Shown in pieces: positions 10,322-22,615 of a stretch of 64,000 nt of DNA (position 1 is the first letter of the stretch; every line of letters begins with the position of its first letter). Under the pieces are notes generated by a model. The model worked only from the letters and a program-made list of their open reading frames with translations. It was not told the origin of the DNA and searched no databases. Both the position numbers and the translations under genes were made by a program. The stretch comes from Enchytraeus crypticus (lineage: Eukaryota; Annelida; Clitellata; Enchytraeida; Enchytraeidae). The stretch covers positions 161,001-225,000 of the forward strand of contig CAJHZI010000245.1 of the NCBI GenBank assembly GCA_905160935.1, given 5' to 3'.

Positions 10322-11385
10322 CTATAGAGAAAGAGAGTGAGTGAGAGAGAAAGATAGTCAGAAATAGAGATGTGATCTTTTTAAAACCTACATCAATACA
10401 GACAATAGAATCACTTAAAGCCAAAATCAATTAGAAACCAAAATTCAACTAAAATTAAGAATTAAAATCAGCGATATTTAATACAAATTTTAAAAGTATT
10501 TTAAACCAGAGAGGAAACCATGGAGTCATATTAAGCAGAAAATTTAATGTCGTACTGCTATCAAGTGAAATCAATACTTCAAGACAATCTAGTTCAATCT
10601 ATCTATAGCTTTTACTCTCTAACTATGCCACTTCACTAGGCTACCTTCTTCTCCAGTTACAGAACTCCACTAAGCTACCTTCTGTGCAAATTTAGAGCAC
10701 TACTTAACGGCTGTTTTCATACTATAATAATATGTCGGGGACGGTAGGGCTTCGTTTCAAATCCGCATCCTGATACTGGTCGGGAGAGAGCACTTCAACG
10801 CAATCATCCAACCGGTACACTAGATGCGACATAAAGAATTTAAGCTGCGAAACACAGCGCCAATATTATATTATATATTTTCGTCATTTCTCTCGTAATT
10901 TTCCACGACACGATGATATCGACTAAACGACATTTTCCATCTTCCACTTCCAGCGACTACAGTCTTACAAGTTAGAGAAGATGTTGATGGGTGAAGCCAA
11001 AAAACTGTCGCCGACGTGAGGTGACCTCAGCATAAATTAATGATTTAAATGTTACACGGGCTCAGCAATCCTTTATCAGTGCATTATGGCAGGATTGACA
11101 CAGAGAACTGATGAAACATCGACCAGTATAGTAGTTTCTTCCTGAGTCAAAAGGAAAACTTTACCCATTTTTGCTAAACTGTAGATCCAGAAATACACGC
11201 GATAATGTTCTAAATCAGTTGAAACCAATTTAAGGCAGTTGAAACAAATTATATGTCGATTTGGATACGTCATGCTCCCTCATTGATGGCCTGGTTTTGC
11301 GTGTATTAGAGTGCCTGTCTTTGCGTTTTACTTTATACCTTTATGTTATTCGAAATATGTTGACTGCTGTGCTGTGTGATCTGTA
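9881..11385. other. Intron with (GA)n tract, nothing else recognised
   Basis: A second (GA)n tract lies at about 10271-10350. The remainder is unremarkable intron sequence. Confidence 0.5.
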
Positions 11386-11520
11386 AAAAGCTAAAGCTAA
11401 GGCTAACGTTAGTTTCCTCACTCGAAAGCGATGTCAGTGACGGGCGAGCCCAGGATTTGAATCCCGCACCTACTGATCCGCGGTCGAGTATCTTACCAAC
11501 TTCGCCACTGGCTCCAGCCA
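11386..11520 (-). mobile_element. SINE-A, near full-length copy
   Basis: The best-preserved copy. On the minus strand: TGGCTGGAGCCAGTGGCGAAG (A box TGGCGAAGTTGG), CCGCGGATCAGTAGGTGCGGG, ATTCAAATCC (B box), CTGGGCTCGCCCGTCACTGAC, then the 3' hairpin region and TGACGTTAG-like end. Pol III internal promoter boxes plus a LINE-like 3' end define a tRNA-derived SINE. Confidence 0.85.
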
Positions 11521-12264
11521 GAGAACAAATAAACATAATATGTCTCTCTCTCATAGGGTCTAAATTTGATTTAACAAGAAAGAGAAAATTGTACCATATA
11601 AAGTCTTAATAAGATATAGGCATATAATTTGAAAATTATCCCTATATATGCCTCGATTTTAATTTAACTACATTCAATTCCCATCGAATACTTTCATAAC
11701 AAACTATTGCTGTTTAGAAAATTCTTTTTACTATTTCTCAATGGCGCCTTCGTAAGGACAATTAACTATATGTATCTGCTTCACAGAATTTCGAATTTTC
11801 ACATTTTGCATTTTTAGTTTTTTGAGTTCTGAAATAGCGACAAATTTTTAATTTATACTCCACAATTACGACAATAATTTAAATCTTACAGTTGCTGGTA
11901 CTATTTTGTCTCTGCTAAAGGCTTAATATACTATAGCCTTTAAACCTATACTACGAGATTTAGACTGGTAGAACTCCGACTATAGATAAAAACCTCAACA
12001 TTTTGACAGGTTACCGGCGCTATATCAGCAGGATTTTTCTATGTGTTTCAACAGGAAAGACATTCTATTGAAAGGTTATGATAAATTACTATTTAAAAAT
12101 AAACAGGTGTATTGCATTATATGTTCAGATGAGCTGCCGACAGATTTCTGCATAAAAATATGGAACATCATAATTCTAAATTATCTATATTCGACAAATA
12201 CATTCGCTTGAAGATCAAGAGTTTCAAGTAGTGTCACTGAAGGTTTGATACTTATTAATTTGGA
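11521..12264. other. AT-rich intron, nothing recognised
   Basis: No repeat copy, motif or exon-like composition seen. Confidence 0.5.
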
Positions 12265-12380
12265 CTGATTTTCTGGATTTTGGAATTTGCACCGTTGTTG
12301 GACCTTCTTTTTGCTCGCCGTCTTAATTTTGTCTCAGTAGTGCTCTATGTTGTCATTGATGTCTATAGCACTGTAATTGT
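12265..12380 (+). repeat. Dispersed family D copy
   Basis: Shares TTCTGGATTTTGGAATTTGC, ACCGTTGTTGGACCTTC, TTTTTGCTCGCCG and ATGTTGTCATTGATG...TAGCACT with 61305-61435. Shorter copies lie at 26600-26662, 32280-32415, 54070-54135, 57268-57330, 58490-58530 and 62463-62525. It ends in TTGTTG/TTATT repeats, so it is probably the 3' end of a further LINE or SINE. Confidence 0.7.
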
Positions 12381-13031
12381 TGCTATGTCGTAAGCTATGC
12401 TATAAGGAATCTAAATTTCTGGCACGGGTGTATAGTCGGCGTGAGATAAACTAATCATAAACTGGTGCTAGCAGGTAAGCGATCAAGTCCATACATCAAA
12501 ATGGGACAAACATGTAGAGAAGTTCCAGATTGCAAAGTTAAAAGAAGAATACGGACTGAACATGGTAATATTTTGATTAAACATGCAAGCAAATCCAACA
12601 AAAGAGTACACAACGGATACTTGCTGCGCTTAATTACTGTGTAAAAGAATAAACTTTCATTTTCTGAAGGATTTACAACAGTGCAAAGTTTTATCTCTAG
12701 CACAATGGCGCGACGTCAGCAACAATTCCAAATAGTGCATGCTGTCGTACAGCGGAAGATTAATCGTAGCTATGCGCTACTGAAATGAAGGTGTGTCCAA
12801 AAATGAAACAAATTTTGTAAACAATTTTCTTATTACAAAGGCCTACACTTGTTTCGTAAACTCGCTTGAATAGATTTTAGTTCGATTTAACAATTTTTAT
12901 AATCAAAAACAAAATTTACAACAAACCACTCTAATCTCTCCACAGAAGTCAAGGAACGTATTAGCTTTAATCATTCATGTCACTATTTTCAGATCAGATG
13001 AGAAGCTCAAGAGAGCATCAACATCATCATC

Positions 13032-13035
<4 letters not shown>
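12381..13035. other. Intron, nothing recognised
   Basis: Mixed sequence ending in a short (CAT)n run at 13022-13062. Short open frames here have no motif support. Confidence 0.45.
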
Positions 13036-13064
<29 letters not shown>

Positions 13065-13153
13065 GAGTTACACAGAAAATATTACCGCACGACAATCCAG
13101 GCCGATTCCAGAAAATTCTCAGGGAGAAAGGGTCTATGCTAGCTAAAAAAAAT

Positions 13154-13229
<76 letters not shown>

Positions 13230-13497
13230 TGTATATATATGTTATAGAAGGTAGAATGGAAAGAAAAAGAGGCAGGGGCAGGCCGAAAATAGGTACTTAT
13301 GTTAGATGATTTAAAGACCCACGCATATGTGGAAATGAAGAGGAAAGCGGACAACAGAGAAGAGTGAAGGCTTTATATACCACGTACCTGCAGCAGGCAA
13401 TGATAAATAACTAAGATATATAAATAAATAAGAATAACAACTAACATATAATTAATAATAGTAATATGAAGAATGATAACTAATATATAATTAACTA

Positions 13498-13562
<65 letters not shown>
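13154..13562. repeat. Two (AT)n tracts around a LINE-A fragment
   Basis: (TA)n at 13154-13227 and 13500-13563. Between them, 13245-13400 on the plus strand matches the LINE-A C-terminus: GAAGGTAGAATGG, AAAGAGGCAGGGGCAGGCCG, then a degenerate CTGCAGCAGGCA stem-loop. Confidence 0.85.
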
Positions 13563-13566
<4 letters not shown>

Positions 13567-14049
13567 CGACATGGTATCATTTGGGGAAGGGGTATTTAAT
13601 TAGATGATATTTACATATGTGCGCCAGTATATTTATATTTCAAAATATTTTTGGTCTCTGTCTCCTCAAGTTTGGGTGGCCTTCGCAGCTTTCAAAATAT
13701 AATCAAATCTGTCAATTCACTCCGACAGATTTTCCTCATATTTCTAGAAGAAAAACTGAAAGATTTTTCTACATTTCTTTCAATTAGCTAAACAGCCAGC
13801 CATGTGCCGGGAGTTATTGGGCGGTTGAAAGGTGTTTGGAAGGTAATTCGTAATGTATTACGTCTATAGAGAAGATGGTGTAGGAACTTGTCGGAAGGTT
13901 TATTGATAAATACGGCCGGTCGGTCTTGTTAACGAGTAACATATGCGGCAAAGAGAACCGGTCAACTTTGTAAAGACCGCAACATGGCAGGCGTAGCCCA
14001 CTGGCCTCTTCATGATAGGGGGTCATATAAATTAATGATTACATTTCTC

Positions 14050-14240
14050 TCTCTTAGTGCACTGTCTACTGGCAGGTCCATGTTATATAACGCCTCCACT
14101 CCTCTCTGTCCTCCGCTTTCCTCTTCATTTCCATATATGAGTTGGTCTTTAAATCATCTAATATAGCTAATCTCGGTCTGCTCTGCCTCTTTTTCATTCC
14201 ATTCTACCTTACATTTATCTATAAAGTATTTAAACTGTAC
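14050..14240 (-). mobile_element. LINE-A 3' fragment
   Basis: On the plus strand: CTCTCTCTTAGTGCACTGTC, TACTGGCAGGTCCATG, then blocks complementary to the RGRPRLG-coding region. Tail and C-terminal coding order is the same as in the other copies. Confidence 0.75.
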
Positions 14241-17200
14241 AGATATCAAGCGAATTTGGAAAATAAATTAGAAACATTTAAGGTTGGTTTCTACAGGAGA
14301 ACATGGCGTGGTGAAAATATAACTAAGAAATATAACTATAAATATAAGTAATCAATTATACAGAGAGAGTCTGCAAGTTATTAATTGAAAGGAAGATGTG
14401 AAAGAACCCACACTCATCTTCTCTACAAGTAGTGGTCCATAAAGTGTGTTTGTATGTCTGCCTGTGTCTGCCTGTGTGTGATGTGTGTATCTGTGTTCGT
14501 GCATGTGTGTGCATGTATGCGCGTGTCTGTATATATCTACGTCTGTGTCTGAAAACTTGAACAAAGGACCGAATATATAAGCTTCAGTTAATTTAATAAC
14601 CAAATTGTAATTTAAAAAGGGTTTGAGATAAATTTGATGAGAAAAACAGAAGAGATTCTATTAACTTAACGCTCTTAGGATGAAGACTGTTGTTTGCTGC
14701 AGATTTCTAATTTGATGAATTATCAGCCTGAGGTGTTGAGCGAATGTAATGCAATTTATTCACGCAGATTAAATTACATTTTGCGCTTTAAACAGTTTTC
14801 TCTCTAAATTTCTCTATATTATAAGCAGAAATTATGTTTTCGACTTCATTATTTCAGCAATTTATTTCTACTCAGTACAAGAAATTCTTATTAAATACTA
14901 AAGCTTCGATTCTACTCAATTCACTCGAAAATGATCGCATCATAATATGACATTGTATAATAAAAATAAACAGGTATATTAGAGCATAAATGTAATATGT
15001 GCAACGAATAATAAAAGTAATTACAAATCCTGTTTGGCTTCTATACATAATACAAAGCTGCATGTAAAATTAATAGTTAACTATACGTCAGCCATTTTTA
15101 CAGACTAAAACCTAATTGCGATGAAAACAAAAAGCTCTCAGAATTATGAAATTAAATGTGAATACTCTTTCCTTATTCCATTTTTTAATCTTAATATTTT
15201 GATTTAAGTTAGGCCCATTCTTGATGGTTATTTGTCCTGTCCTTGAATTTATCTTGGTTTTAACAACCATGACACCGTATTAGGTTATAATACTAATTTA
15301 ATTGAGCAAATATTTTATCAAACCCTTATGGTTAAGTAATCTCTAAAGTTCAATGAACAAAAATGCCTTTCCTTTGAATGCCCTTACAGTTTCAGTGTCT
15401 GAGATGGAAAGACAAAATCCAATAAATTAAACGGCCTATGGCTTAACACCGCTTAAGAGGATCCACTATGGATCCATGTTATTGTCACGAGAAAAGCGGA
15501 TTGTCTCGAATTTAAAGCGACCCATGGATCTTAATCAATGCAGGATATGGTCTGGACCAGAGCTTGAGGTAATTATGGAGGCAGGGGGGAGATAGGCCTC
15601 AACAGCTAGCTACTAATGAGAGGAGTTCATGGGCGCTAGACAAAATTATGGAACGTCAGTCAGTATTCTGTAGCTAAAATCCTAAAATATTATAAATTAT
15701 TTTTACAGAAAGTGGTGTTAAATTATTTAATTTCTAATATTAAAATAATTTTCCTACGTAAACAAATATCTATATAATCTAACGGCAACAAGTGTAGATA
15801 TAATTTTAAACGTGCGCCTCATTCAGAAATTTTTACAGACTATTGAAAAAATGCGAGACCCTCATAAAAAATATCTTAATTTCACCCTCAAGTTTGTGAA
15901 AATTCTTTTAAGCGGCAGAAGTTTCTTCCCTCCAGCTTACAATCCCACTCAATCAATGTGAGCAGCTATAGAGCACACGATCTGTTCAGAGAAGAGACAT
16001 TGCAGAGAATTGGGCTGATTTAAGTTATACAATCAACAAAATATAACCATTCATCAATCAGTATTTTTAAATATCTAAAATATAGCACAAAATCTGATCA
16101 CAATCCATTAAATGAGAACCGACCAATTACAGGGATCTCTAACTAGCCTGTTAGCAGGATAATTGAATAATCTATCAGAAATTATAATCAATCAATCTTC
16201 TAAATGTCAATCAATCACTACAGTTAAATGATGAATTGCAAATTTTACTCTGAGATAAAAATCAGACACTTTATCCTTAGGTTAGAATTAACACAATTGC
16301 AAACAATCTAATAACAAATGTTAATTTTAAATGTTAATTTTAAATGTTATTTTAAAATGTTAAAATAAGTTTAACACGAGCTTTATTGCTCTCATACAAA
16401 TAGAAATTAACGAAGGTTATGAAACAATTCTATTGATGTAGAATACGAGAATAAGCAGAGATATTTAGCCACTAAAAGTGACTAAATCATTAAAACATTA
16501 GCATTGTAAATTAGATGAAATGATTTTCAGTACCGAAAGTTATATATACTAACGGAGATTTTTTAATATTTGCAATCATTTTTACTCTGCAAACAAACCA
16601 AATGGTGTAAAACAATGGAGGTGATGAGCATAGAACGTATCGAGCGTGTAATGGGCTTCATACAATGCATCAAACAATTCGTTGCTTGGAGTAATTATAC
16701 CAAACTGGAGTTCCCATTGTCAGCCATACTGGAAGATGTTGTAATACTATAACATTGTAGATCATGCTCGTCATGGATGATCATTTAATAACTTCAGGAT
16801 GAATTAAAAAAGACGATTTGCGAATTGTATAAACATTTCGATGTTATAAGTTACAAAAATCGCTTATTTGACTTATGACAGACCCCGTTTCGCCCCGCCC
16901 AGTATTTCTAAATTACTTTTGTCTTCTTATCCCCTTAACATTTCCTGAATATCCCAGATGATTATAAAAATAAATTGCAAATATGCTGCCCTGTTGCTTC
17001 TATACATGATTTTAATCTATTTGCTGTATTTTATTTAACCTCATTGTGCTATATTTTAATACAAATCGACGTTATCTATTCAGTAGCTGCGACCTCTCAG
17101 TTGCAATGTGACTAAATTAGACTCATCGATGGCTGGCGTCATTGTGAGAGGATATCATAATGTGCTGTGTGATGGATAGGCTGATCGATCTGCTACGAGA

Positions 17201-17310
17201 TAGATAATAGGACTCGATTGAGGGAACAGAGAGATACGAAATGAGACAACAACGCAGACACGTAGAGGAAGATAGAAGTTGGAGTGATATGAAAACCGAA
17301 TTGCTTAGAT
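14241..17310. other. Long intron stretch, nothing recognised
   Basis: Includes a short GTGT/TGCATG-rich simple region near 14440-14540. No exon-like island, transposon terminus or shared repeat was recognised in the remaining 3 kb. Confidence 0.45.
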
Positions 17311-17317
17311 TATAGGA

Positions 17318-17535
17318 GACTCTGATAAGAGACTCCATTTGACAAGAGACTCTATTTGATAAGAGGCTCTATTTGATAAGACACTCTATCTGATAAGATA
17401 CCTTATTTGATAAGAAACTCTGTTTGATAATAGAATCTATTTGATAAGAGACTCTATTGATAAGAGGCTCCATTTGATCAGAGACTCTATTTGATAAGAC
17501 ACTGTATTTGATAAGAGACTCTATTTGATACTGGA
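17318..17535. repeat. 17-bp minisatellite
   Basis: About 12 copies of TTTGATAAGAGACTCTA with variants (GACACTC, AAACTCTG, ATAGAATC). Confidence 0.9.
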
Positions 17536-19303
17536 CTACTACTTAGCACATAGAATGATAATCGCTCTACAGAATCAGTTCAACGACAATAAGGTACCAG
17601 ATTGGTTTTAAGAGTTACAAATCAACGTGTAAAGTAAAACAGCTTTAGATGATCGTTAGATTTATAAAGCAAACATAAATCAGTTCATACTTTTGCAAGA
17701 TTAGCTAGAAATTCTTTTACTTAAACGGAACTATGATTAGAAACGAAAACCATCATAAAATAAAACTAATCGAAAGACCATGCTGTAAAATACATAGCGA
17801 AGAGAAAATTTTCTCTTATGAAAAGTAATGAATGATTTGAGGTTTAAAACCAATCTCTTCAAATTTTACAAACACTGAAGAGATGAGCATGAAAGGATTA
17901 CTCTAAGCCATTCTTGTTCGTTCAATCAAAGAAGAAATGAACAACGACCAAGTTGTACCTATTGACCTCACAATCGTTCATCATACTTTCTATGTATTCT
18001 GAAATTTCATATCATCTTCACACAAAACTCATGGACTAGTAATCGTTACCCATCCCTGTTCACGGTTGAATGAGCTAATACCAACTACACATTGCTACAG
18101 CGTTGGGTTAGGGACGCGAGACAAGTCCAATCAAAAACTATACGTGTTTAGTAAAGCGTCAACTAATGCAGATACTAAAAGGGGGAGTTAAATTACAAAA
18201 CTACCTCTAACTCAAAAGTATTCTGTCACAAAAATCTTCTAAGATTGGAAAAGTCAAATATAATCAGTATAAAGTTTTCGACTTGTTGATATATATTTGG
18301 ATGATCGATGATTTGAGACCGTAGCTGATTTTTATAAGAAATTTTGACTCTAAACTAGCAGTGTTAATTGTCTGTAAGCGTCTAAGAAAATATCTACATT
18401 AACTGCATCAATGGATTCGAATTCCACAGAAAATTGAAGTGGAACAGGTTGGGGAACATTATATATCTGAATATAAATGAGCTTTTAACAAGTTTATAAT
18501 TTTAACACGGCAAGAAAAAGTAAGTGGGGGGTGGAACTCCCTACCCCCAGAATTTTACACAAATCTTGACTAAAGAGTATTCACGGATACAATTAGAGGG
18601 ATTTATCGTTAATTATATTATAGGGATATTATCGTTAATTTAATGTGATATAATTATATACTCTACGGTTTAGTAAATGCAAAACAAGATAAAATAAGTC
18701 CAGCAATGATATTAATAGACAGTAAATAAGTGTAGGGATTCCCTGCAATTGCCACATCCAAGCCATGAGACTTTTACTATTTGCACTATAATCTCAATTT
18801 AAATTTCCTTTATTACTAATAATTTCATTAAATGTTATCAGCACCAATATTTATTGAATGGGAGTAATTGTATCCGTTTAGTTAAATAAATTCTCAACCG
18901 TTTAATAACCAATGTAGTTTTCATATAACATTAAATTAAATAACGATTCACTTAGTAAGGAAACACAGATGCTCGTTTAAGGCCCATTTGCTCTTTCCTC
19001 TCTATGGTTTTAAGTAATAGTTGCCTTTATTTCCCAAGTAAGTGTACACATTGTACTGCATTACATAGTCTTTTATATTATTGTATAGCGTTATATTGTA
19101 TCATATCGTACCAATCGTCGAGGATATAATGGTATCATTTCGAGTTGTACTGCATCGTAAATATCGATATGCGGCTGATGGAAGTAGATTTATTTAAGTA
19201 TGTACATGTAGCTTTATGCCATGTTATTTGTGTCCTGCCAAATGAAGAATAGACCAGTCATAATATGTCGGCTTCGTAAGAGGCGACTAAGCAGGAACTT
19301 AGG
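17536..19303. other. Intron, nothing recognised
   Basis: AT-rich unique-looking sequence. Confidence 0.45.
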
Positions 19304-19446
19304 GAGTCAAATCAATGGAAAACCAAATATTGAATCTATATTTCTAAGATTTAGAGATCACTTTACCTTTGCGAGGAAGTCAAATAAATGGAAAACCAAA
19401 TACTGAATCCATATTTATAAGATTTAACGATCACTTAACCTTTGCG
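19304..19446. repeat. Tandem duplication, unit about 73 bp
   Basis: Two copies (19304-19374 and 19377-19446) of GTCAAAT-ATGGAAAACCAAAT...CACTT-ACCTTTGCGA, differing at about eight positions. Confidence 0.85.
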
Positions 19447-19654
19447 ATTGAATCAATTAGTTTGCCATCAGCGTGGTCCTACCGGGCGAGAAAGCAGACT
19501 GTCAGTACAGTAGGTAGAAATATGTATATGTAGGAATATGTACTTCGAACCAGCCATTAGACAGAAAATTAAAGAATTAGAGAAGTACAGAGAGATAGAT
19601 GTTGAATGAGAGAAGTGGCAAATAATTTAATGGTAAATACTGTCTGGCTTCTAC

Positions 19655-19836
19655 CTGAGCGACCTGTTGCCACGGAGTCATGTCAGCCTCGGAGTGCCTC
19701 TGACCTATGTTCCACCTGGAGTCCACGATGTAGAGGAGAGGGGTGGAAGAGTTGGACACGGCATTCCACCTCAACTCTATGGAGCCTCCTCTCAGCTTCT
19801 CACGAAGTGTGGGAGTGCCGGGTATGGGCGGCAGAT
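19655..19836 (-). CDS. ANOS1: Anosmin-like exon 4: first half of FnIII-1
   Basis: A 182-base exon. The acceptor is a good pyrimidine tract, TTGTTTTCTCCAG, ending at 19837. The donor is CAG|GTAGAA at 19654-19649. The first two bases complete an Asp codon with the last base of the WAP exon. The protein starts DLPPIPGTPTLREK, has the strand-B tryptophan in IELRWNAV, and continues with YIVDSRWNIGQ and TPWQQVAQ, which match FnIII-1 of anosmin closely. It joins in phase 0 to exon 5 across a 12.2-kb intron. Just upstream of the acceptor lies a long TCAA/CAAT repeat, which may contribute branch-point-like sequence. Confidence 0.93.
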
Positions 19837-19846
19837 CTGGAGAAAA

Positions 19847-20040
19847 CAATAATCAATCAATCAATCAGTCAATCAATCAATCAGTCAGTCAACAAACAAT
19901 CAGTCAATCAATTAGTCAATCAACAACCAATCAGTCAATCAATCAAACAACCAATCATTCAATCAATCGAACAAAGCTAGCAATCATTCAAGCAATGTAT
20001 CAACCAGTCAATCAATCAATCAATCATCCAGAAAATTAAT
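19847..20040. repeat. (CAAT)n/(TCAA)n array upstream of exon 4
   Basis: CAATCAATCAGTCAAT-type units over about 190 bp. It begins about 11 bases from the acceptor of exon 4 and reads (TTGA)n on the gene strand. Confidence 0.9.
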
Positions 20041-20164
20041 TAATAGCACAATCAATCGATAAAACTACAAATAATTAAATAAAACAGTTCTTCCGGCAGG
20101 TGCTCAGTCAAACAAGATATCAATCAATTAATTTCTTAACTAATCAATTAGCTAAGTAACGGCA

Positions 20165-20235
20165 GATTTATTGGGAAGGGCCAGTAGCATATCGGTAAGT
20201 TGTCTGACTTCCAATAAGTAGGCAAAGGGTTTAAA
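20165..20235 (+). repeat. Possible tRNA-like retroposon head
   Basis: AGTAGCATATCGGTAAGTTG resembles an A box, and AGGGTTTAAATCTAGC a weak B box about 45 bases later. No second copy was seen in the window. Confidence 0.3.
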
Positions 20236-20304
20236 TCTAGCGTTAGTTAGAATGAGCTTATCTGAAAGATGCACCTATGTCTTACATGCATAATTAATTT
20301 TAGT

Positions 20305-20450
20305 GTTTAATATTAATATTAATAGTAAATGTTACTAGTAAATATTACTATTAAATACTAATATTAATATTAAATATTAATATTAAATATTAATATTAAA
20401 TATTAATATTAAATATTAATATTAAATATTAATATTAATAAAAATAACAA
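20305..20450. repeat. ATTAATATTAAAT repeat
   Basis: 12-bp-periodic AT repeat (TATTAATATTAAA) about 145 bp long. Confidence 0.85.
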
Positions 20451-20513
20451 TATTAATGTTTTTATTAATAACGAGACTTCTTCAGAGCAGAATGTTCTTG
20501 AAGCCCTACTCAC

Positions 20514-20739
20514 CGCTAGCTGCCTGTGATGTGGCTCTCACACAGGTTCTACCGCATGGACGATGGCAGCACTTTAGCGACACCTCTCCGCAATCTTGAT
20601 CCGTCCCGCATGACCTCGAGCACTCCCAGGTGTCCTGACCTCCTGGATCCAGACGTCCTTCAGTGGGACAACTTCCGGGATGAGTGGAGCGAATGTGGAG
20701 CAGTGAACGACAGCTTTCCATACAAATCCGCTCTTCACT
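20514..20739 (-). CDS. ANOS1: Anosmin-like exon 3: end of Cys-rich domain plus WAP domain
   Basis: The exon begins with SEERICMESC and ends TSQAAS plus one base, with a strong GTGAGT donor at 20513-20508. The start is placed at the AG at 20741-20740, which keeps phase 0 with the previous exon; nearby AGs at 20739-20738, 20734-20733 and 20732-20731 are alternatives. The first part completes the cysteine-rich domain (C-x3-C). The second part is a whey-acidic-protein four-disulfide core with eight cysteines: GSCP, WECSRSC, DQDC, KCC, PCG and TC. WAP domains are often protease-inhibitor folds, and in anosmin this domain works with FnIII-1 (family knowledge). This is the clearest single exon of the gene. 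Confidence 0.93.
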
Positions 20740-20753
20740 CTATCAAATGATTA

Positions 20754-20812
20754 ATCAATCAATAAGCATTTAATGTCCGGTTCCTCGCCATTAGGCAATG
20801 TCAGGGACGTCG
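20754..20812 (-). mobile_element. LINE-tail (type II) copy immediately upstream of exon 3
   Basis: On the minus strand: GACGTCCCTGACATTGCCTA, ATGGCGAGGAACCGGACAT, then TTATTGATTGATTAATC. Its (TTGA)n tail ends only a few bases before the exon 3 acceptor at 20741. Confidence 0.8.
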
Positions 20813-20815
20813 TCA

Positions 20816-22543
20816 ATCAACTGTCAATCACTTAATTAGCATTCAATAAATCAATCATTCATTGATTCTCTCACTCAACTTATAAATGAATCAACAATCC
20901 ATTTACTAATCATTTTGTCAACCATAAATCAATCAATCAATCGATCAGTTTATCAATCATTCGCGCCGTTCTTCTGCGTAGCGAGTTTTGTGTTGACATT
21001 AAGCAAGGCATTGAGTCCCAGAAGCTGGACATAACCTTTTCTGAACTTCTTTTGCACTCAGTATCTATCACGTCTAGAAACCATATGGAGACTATTTTCG
21101 GTTTGGACTCACTAAACGGAAGAGTGGAAAACTAGAGAGGTATTATGGAGATGAATGCCGAAGCATTGCCGGAGAGGACATCGAGAGATTAGTGAACGTA
21201 GCTGGAGTGCAGCGGATAAGTGCTCCGGTGCATGGAATAAGTAATCCATTTAGCAGATCCTGTTGAACAAAGCCGTCAACCGGAATGCGAGTCCCGATTC
21301 CATCTGTTCATCTGTGCACTCGTTAAATCGGAGTGGCTGATCGTTTGTTTCTAATCCACAGGATGTGGAATTAAGCAATGCGCTACGCATCAATAGATAA
21401 TGAAAGGATTCAACATGAAATGTCCTCAACACACTGGAGTGCAGAATGGAAAATGATACTGAAAAGCTTGAGGTCTTCGTATGTTTAAAAAAAATATTAT
21501 TTTGATTATTGGAAAAACATTTTTATTTTTTTTAAAGCAGAGCTCCAAATCATCGAAGAACCAACTGGATTACAGGTTCAAAGTTCAAAATAATGCATAA
21601 AAGCAAATTTTCTCACTCATGTATGAGGAATTTAGATCAAGGAACTATTAGCTCATTTAGCATCTTTGACTTTTCAATAAATGAAGTCACTTGATATTTC
21701 TCTTTCTTTTAGGGAGAACAAAATTCTGATATTGCAATTATTTAGCTCAAATCGACTGATATTTATTTTCTTGCAGCAACATTAAATACACTTGAAGTCT
21801 GACATTTGGAAGATCGACATAATACATTGACGATTTAACGTCCTCTTCCTCACCCAAAGGTAACATCAGGAAACCCAAAGGTAGCATCATCAACGGTAAC
21901 ATCATCATCAGTAACCCAAAGGTAACATCAGTCCATATTTATATATAATCCATGTCAAATTAAAACAAGAAACGTAGAAAACTTGAATAAAAAATTAAAA
22001 TTTAATTTCTTTTAAATAAAATTAACCAAATCGACTTAGTTAAAGTGAACTCAATCTCATAACGAACTGTCATCACAGGAAGTCATCATGACATTTTAAG
22101 TCCTCGGGCCCCCTGGAAGATCTGTGCGAAGGGACAGGAGATGAGGGGGGGGGGTGCTGGCTGTGATATTTGAGACAGTCCACTATTTGCGTCCTTCACT
22201 CAAACGTCAGGTCACGTGACTCATTTGATTGAACAAATAAATCTACGGATAGCTAAGGACGGGTCTAAATACAGCCATAGTAGCCCCCAATACGATGAAA
22301 GAGTTACTCAAATTTTAATGGCTACATAGTTGTATTTGAAGATTTAGGCCACAAGCTGTTCATTTTTTCTCCACCTATCTTAGAAACCCTCCGTGTCGAT
22401 CCCGAATTACGCGGAGTGGATAAAATTCAAAAGAATTTTAACATCTCTTGTAAAATAATCTTTATTATCCTCATAATGGATTCAAAAATTCAAATTGGCT
22501 GCTTATATGAACTGTTATGGCTGTCAGTTAATGTTCCTGTTCC
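20816..22543. other. Intron, little recognised
   Basis: CAAT-rich patch 20860-20965; short GGTAACATCATCA repeats at 21862-21930, beside a LINE-tail-like TTTAACGTCCTCTTCCTCA. No exon signal was found, although 20990-21250 is less AT-rich than its surroundings. Confidence 0.45.
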
Positions 22544-22615
22544 TGAGCTCGCCCGTCACTGACATCGCTTTCGAATGAGGAAACTGACGTTAACATTAGC
22601 TTTACCAGCTTTTTC
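22544..22615 (+). mobile_element. SINE-A, 5'-truncated copy
   Basis: Contains only GAGCTCGCCCGTCACTGACA through GAGGAAACTGACGTTAACAT. 5' truncation is typical of LINE-machinery products. Confidence 0.8.

Noticed and set aside
11333-11609. Short frames on both strands with SLSSEETNVS / LESDVSDGRAQ
   Set aside because: SINE-A body read in different frames; the same peptides recur at 53169 and 60239 for the same reason.
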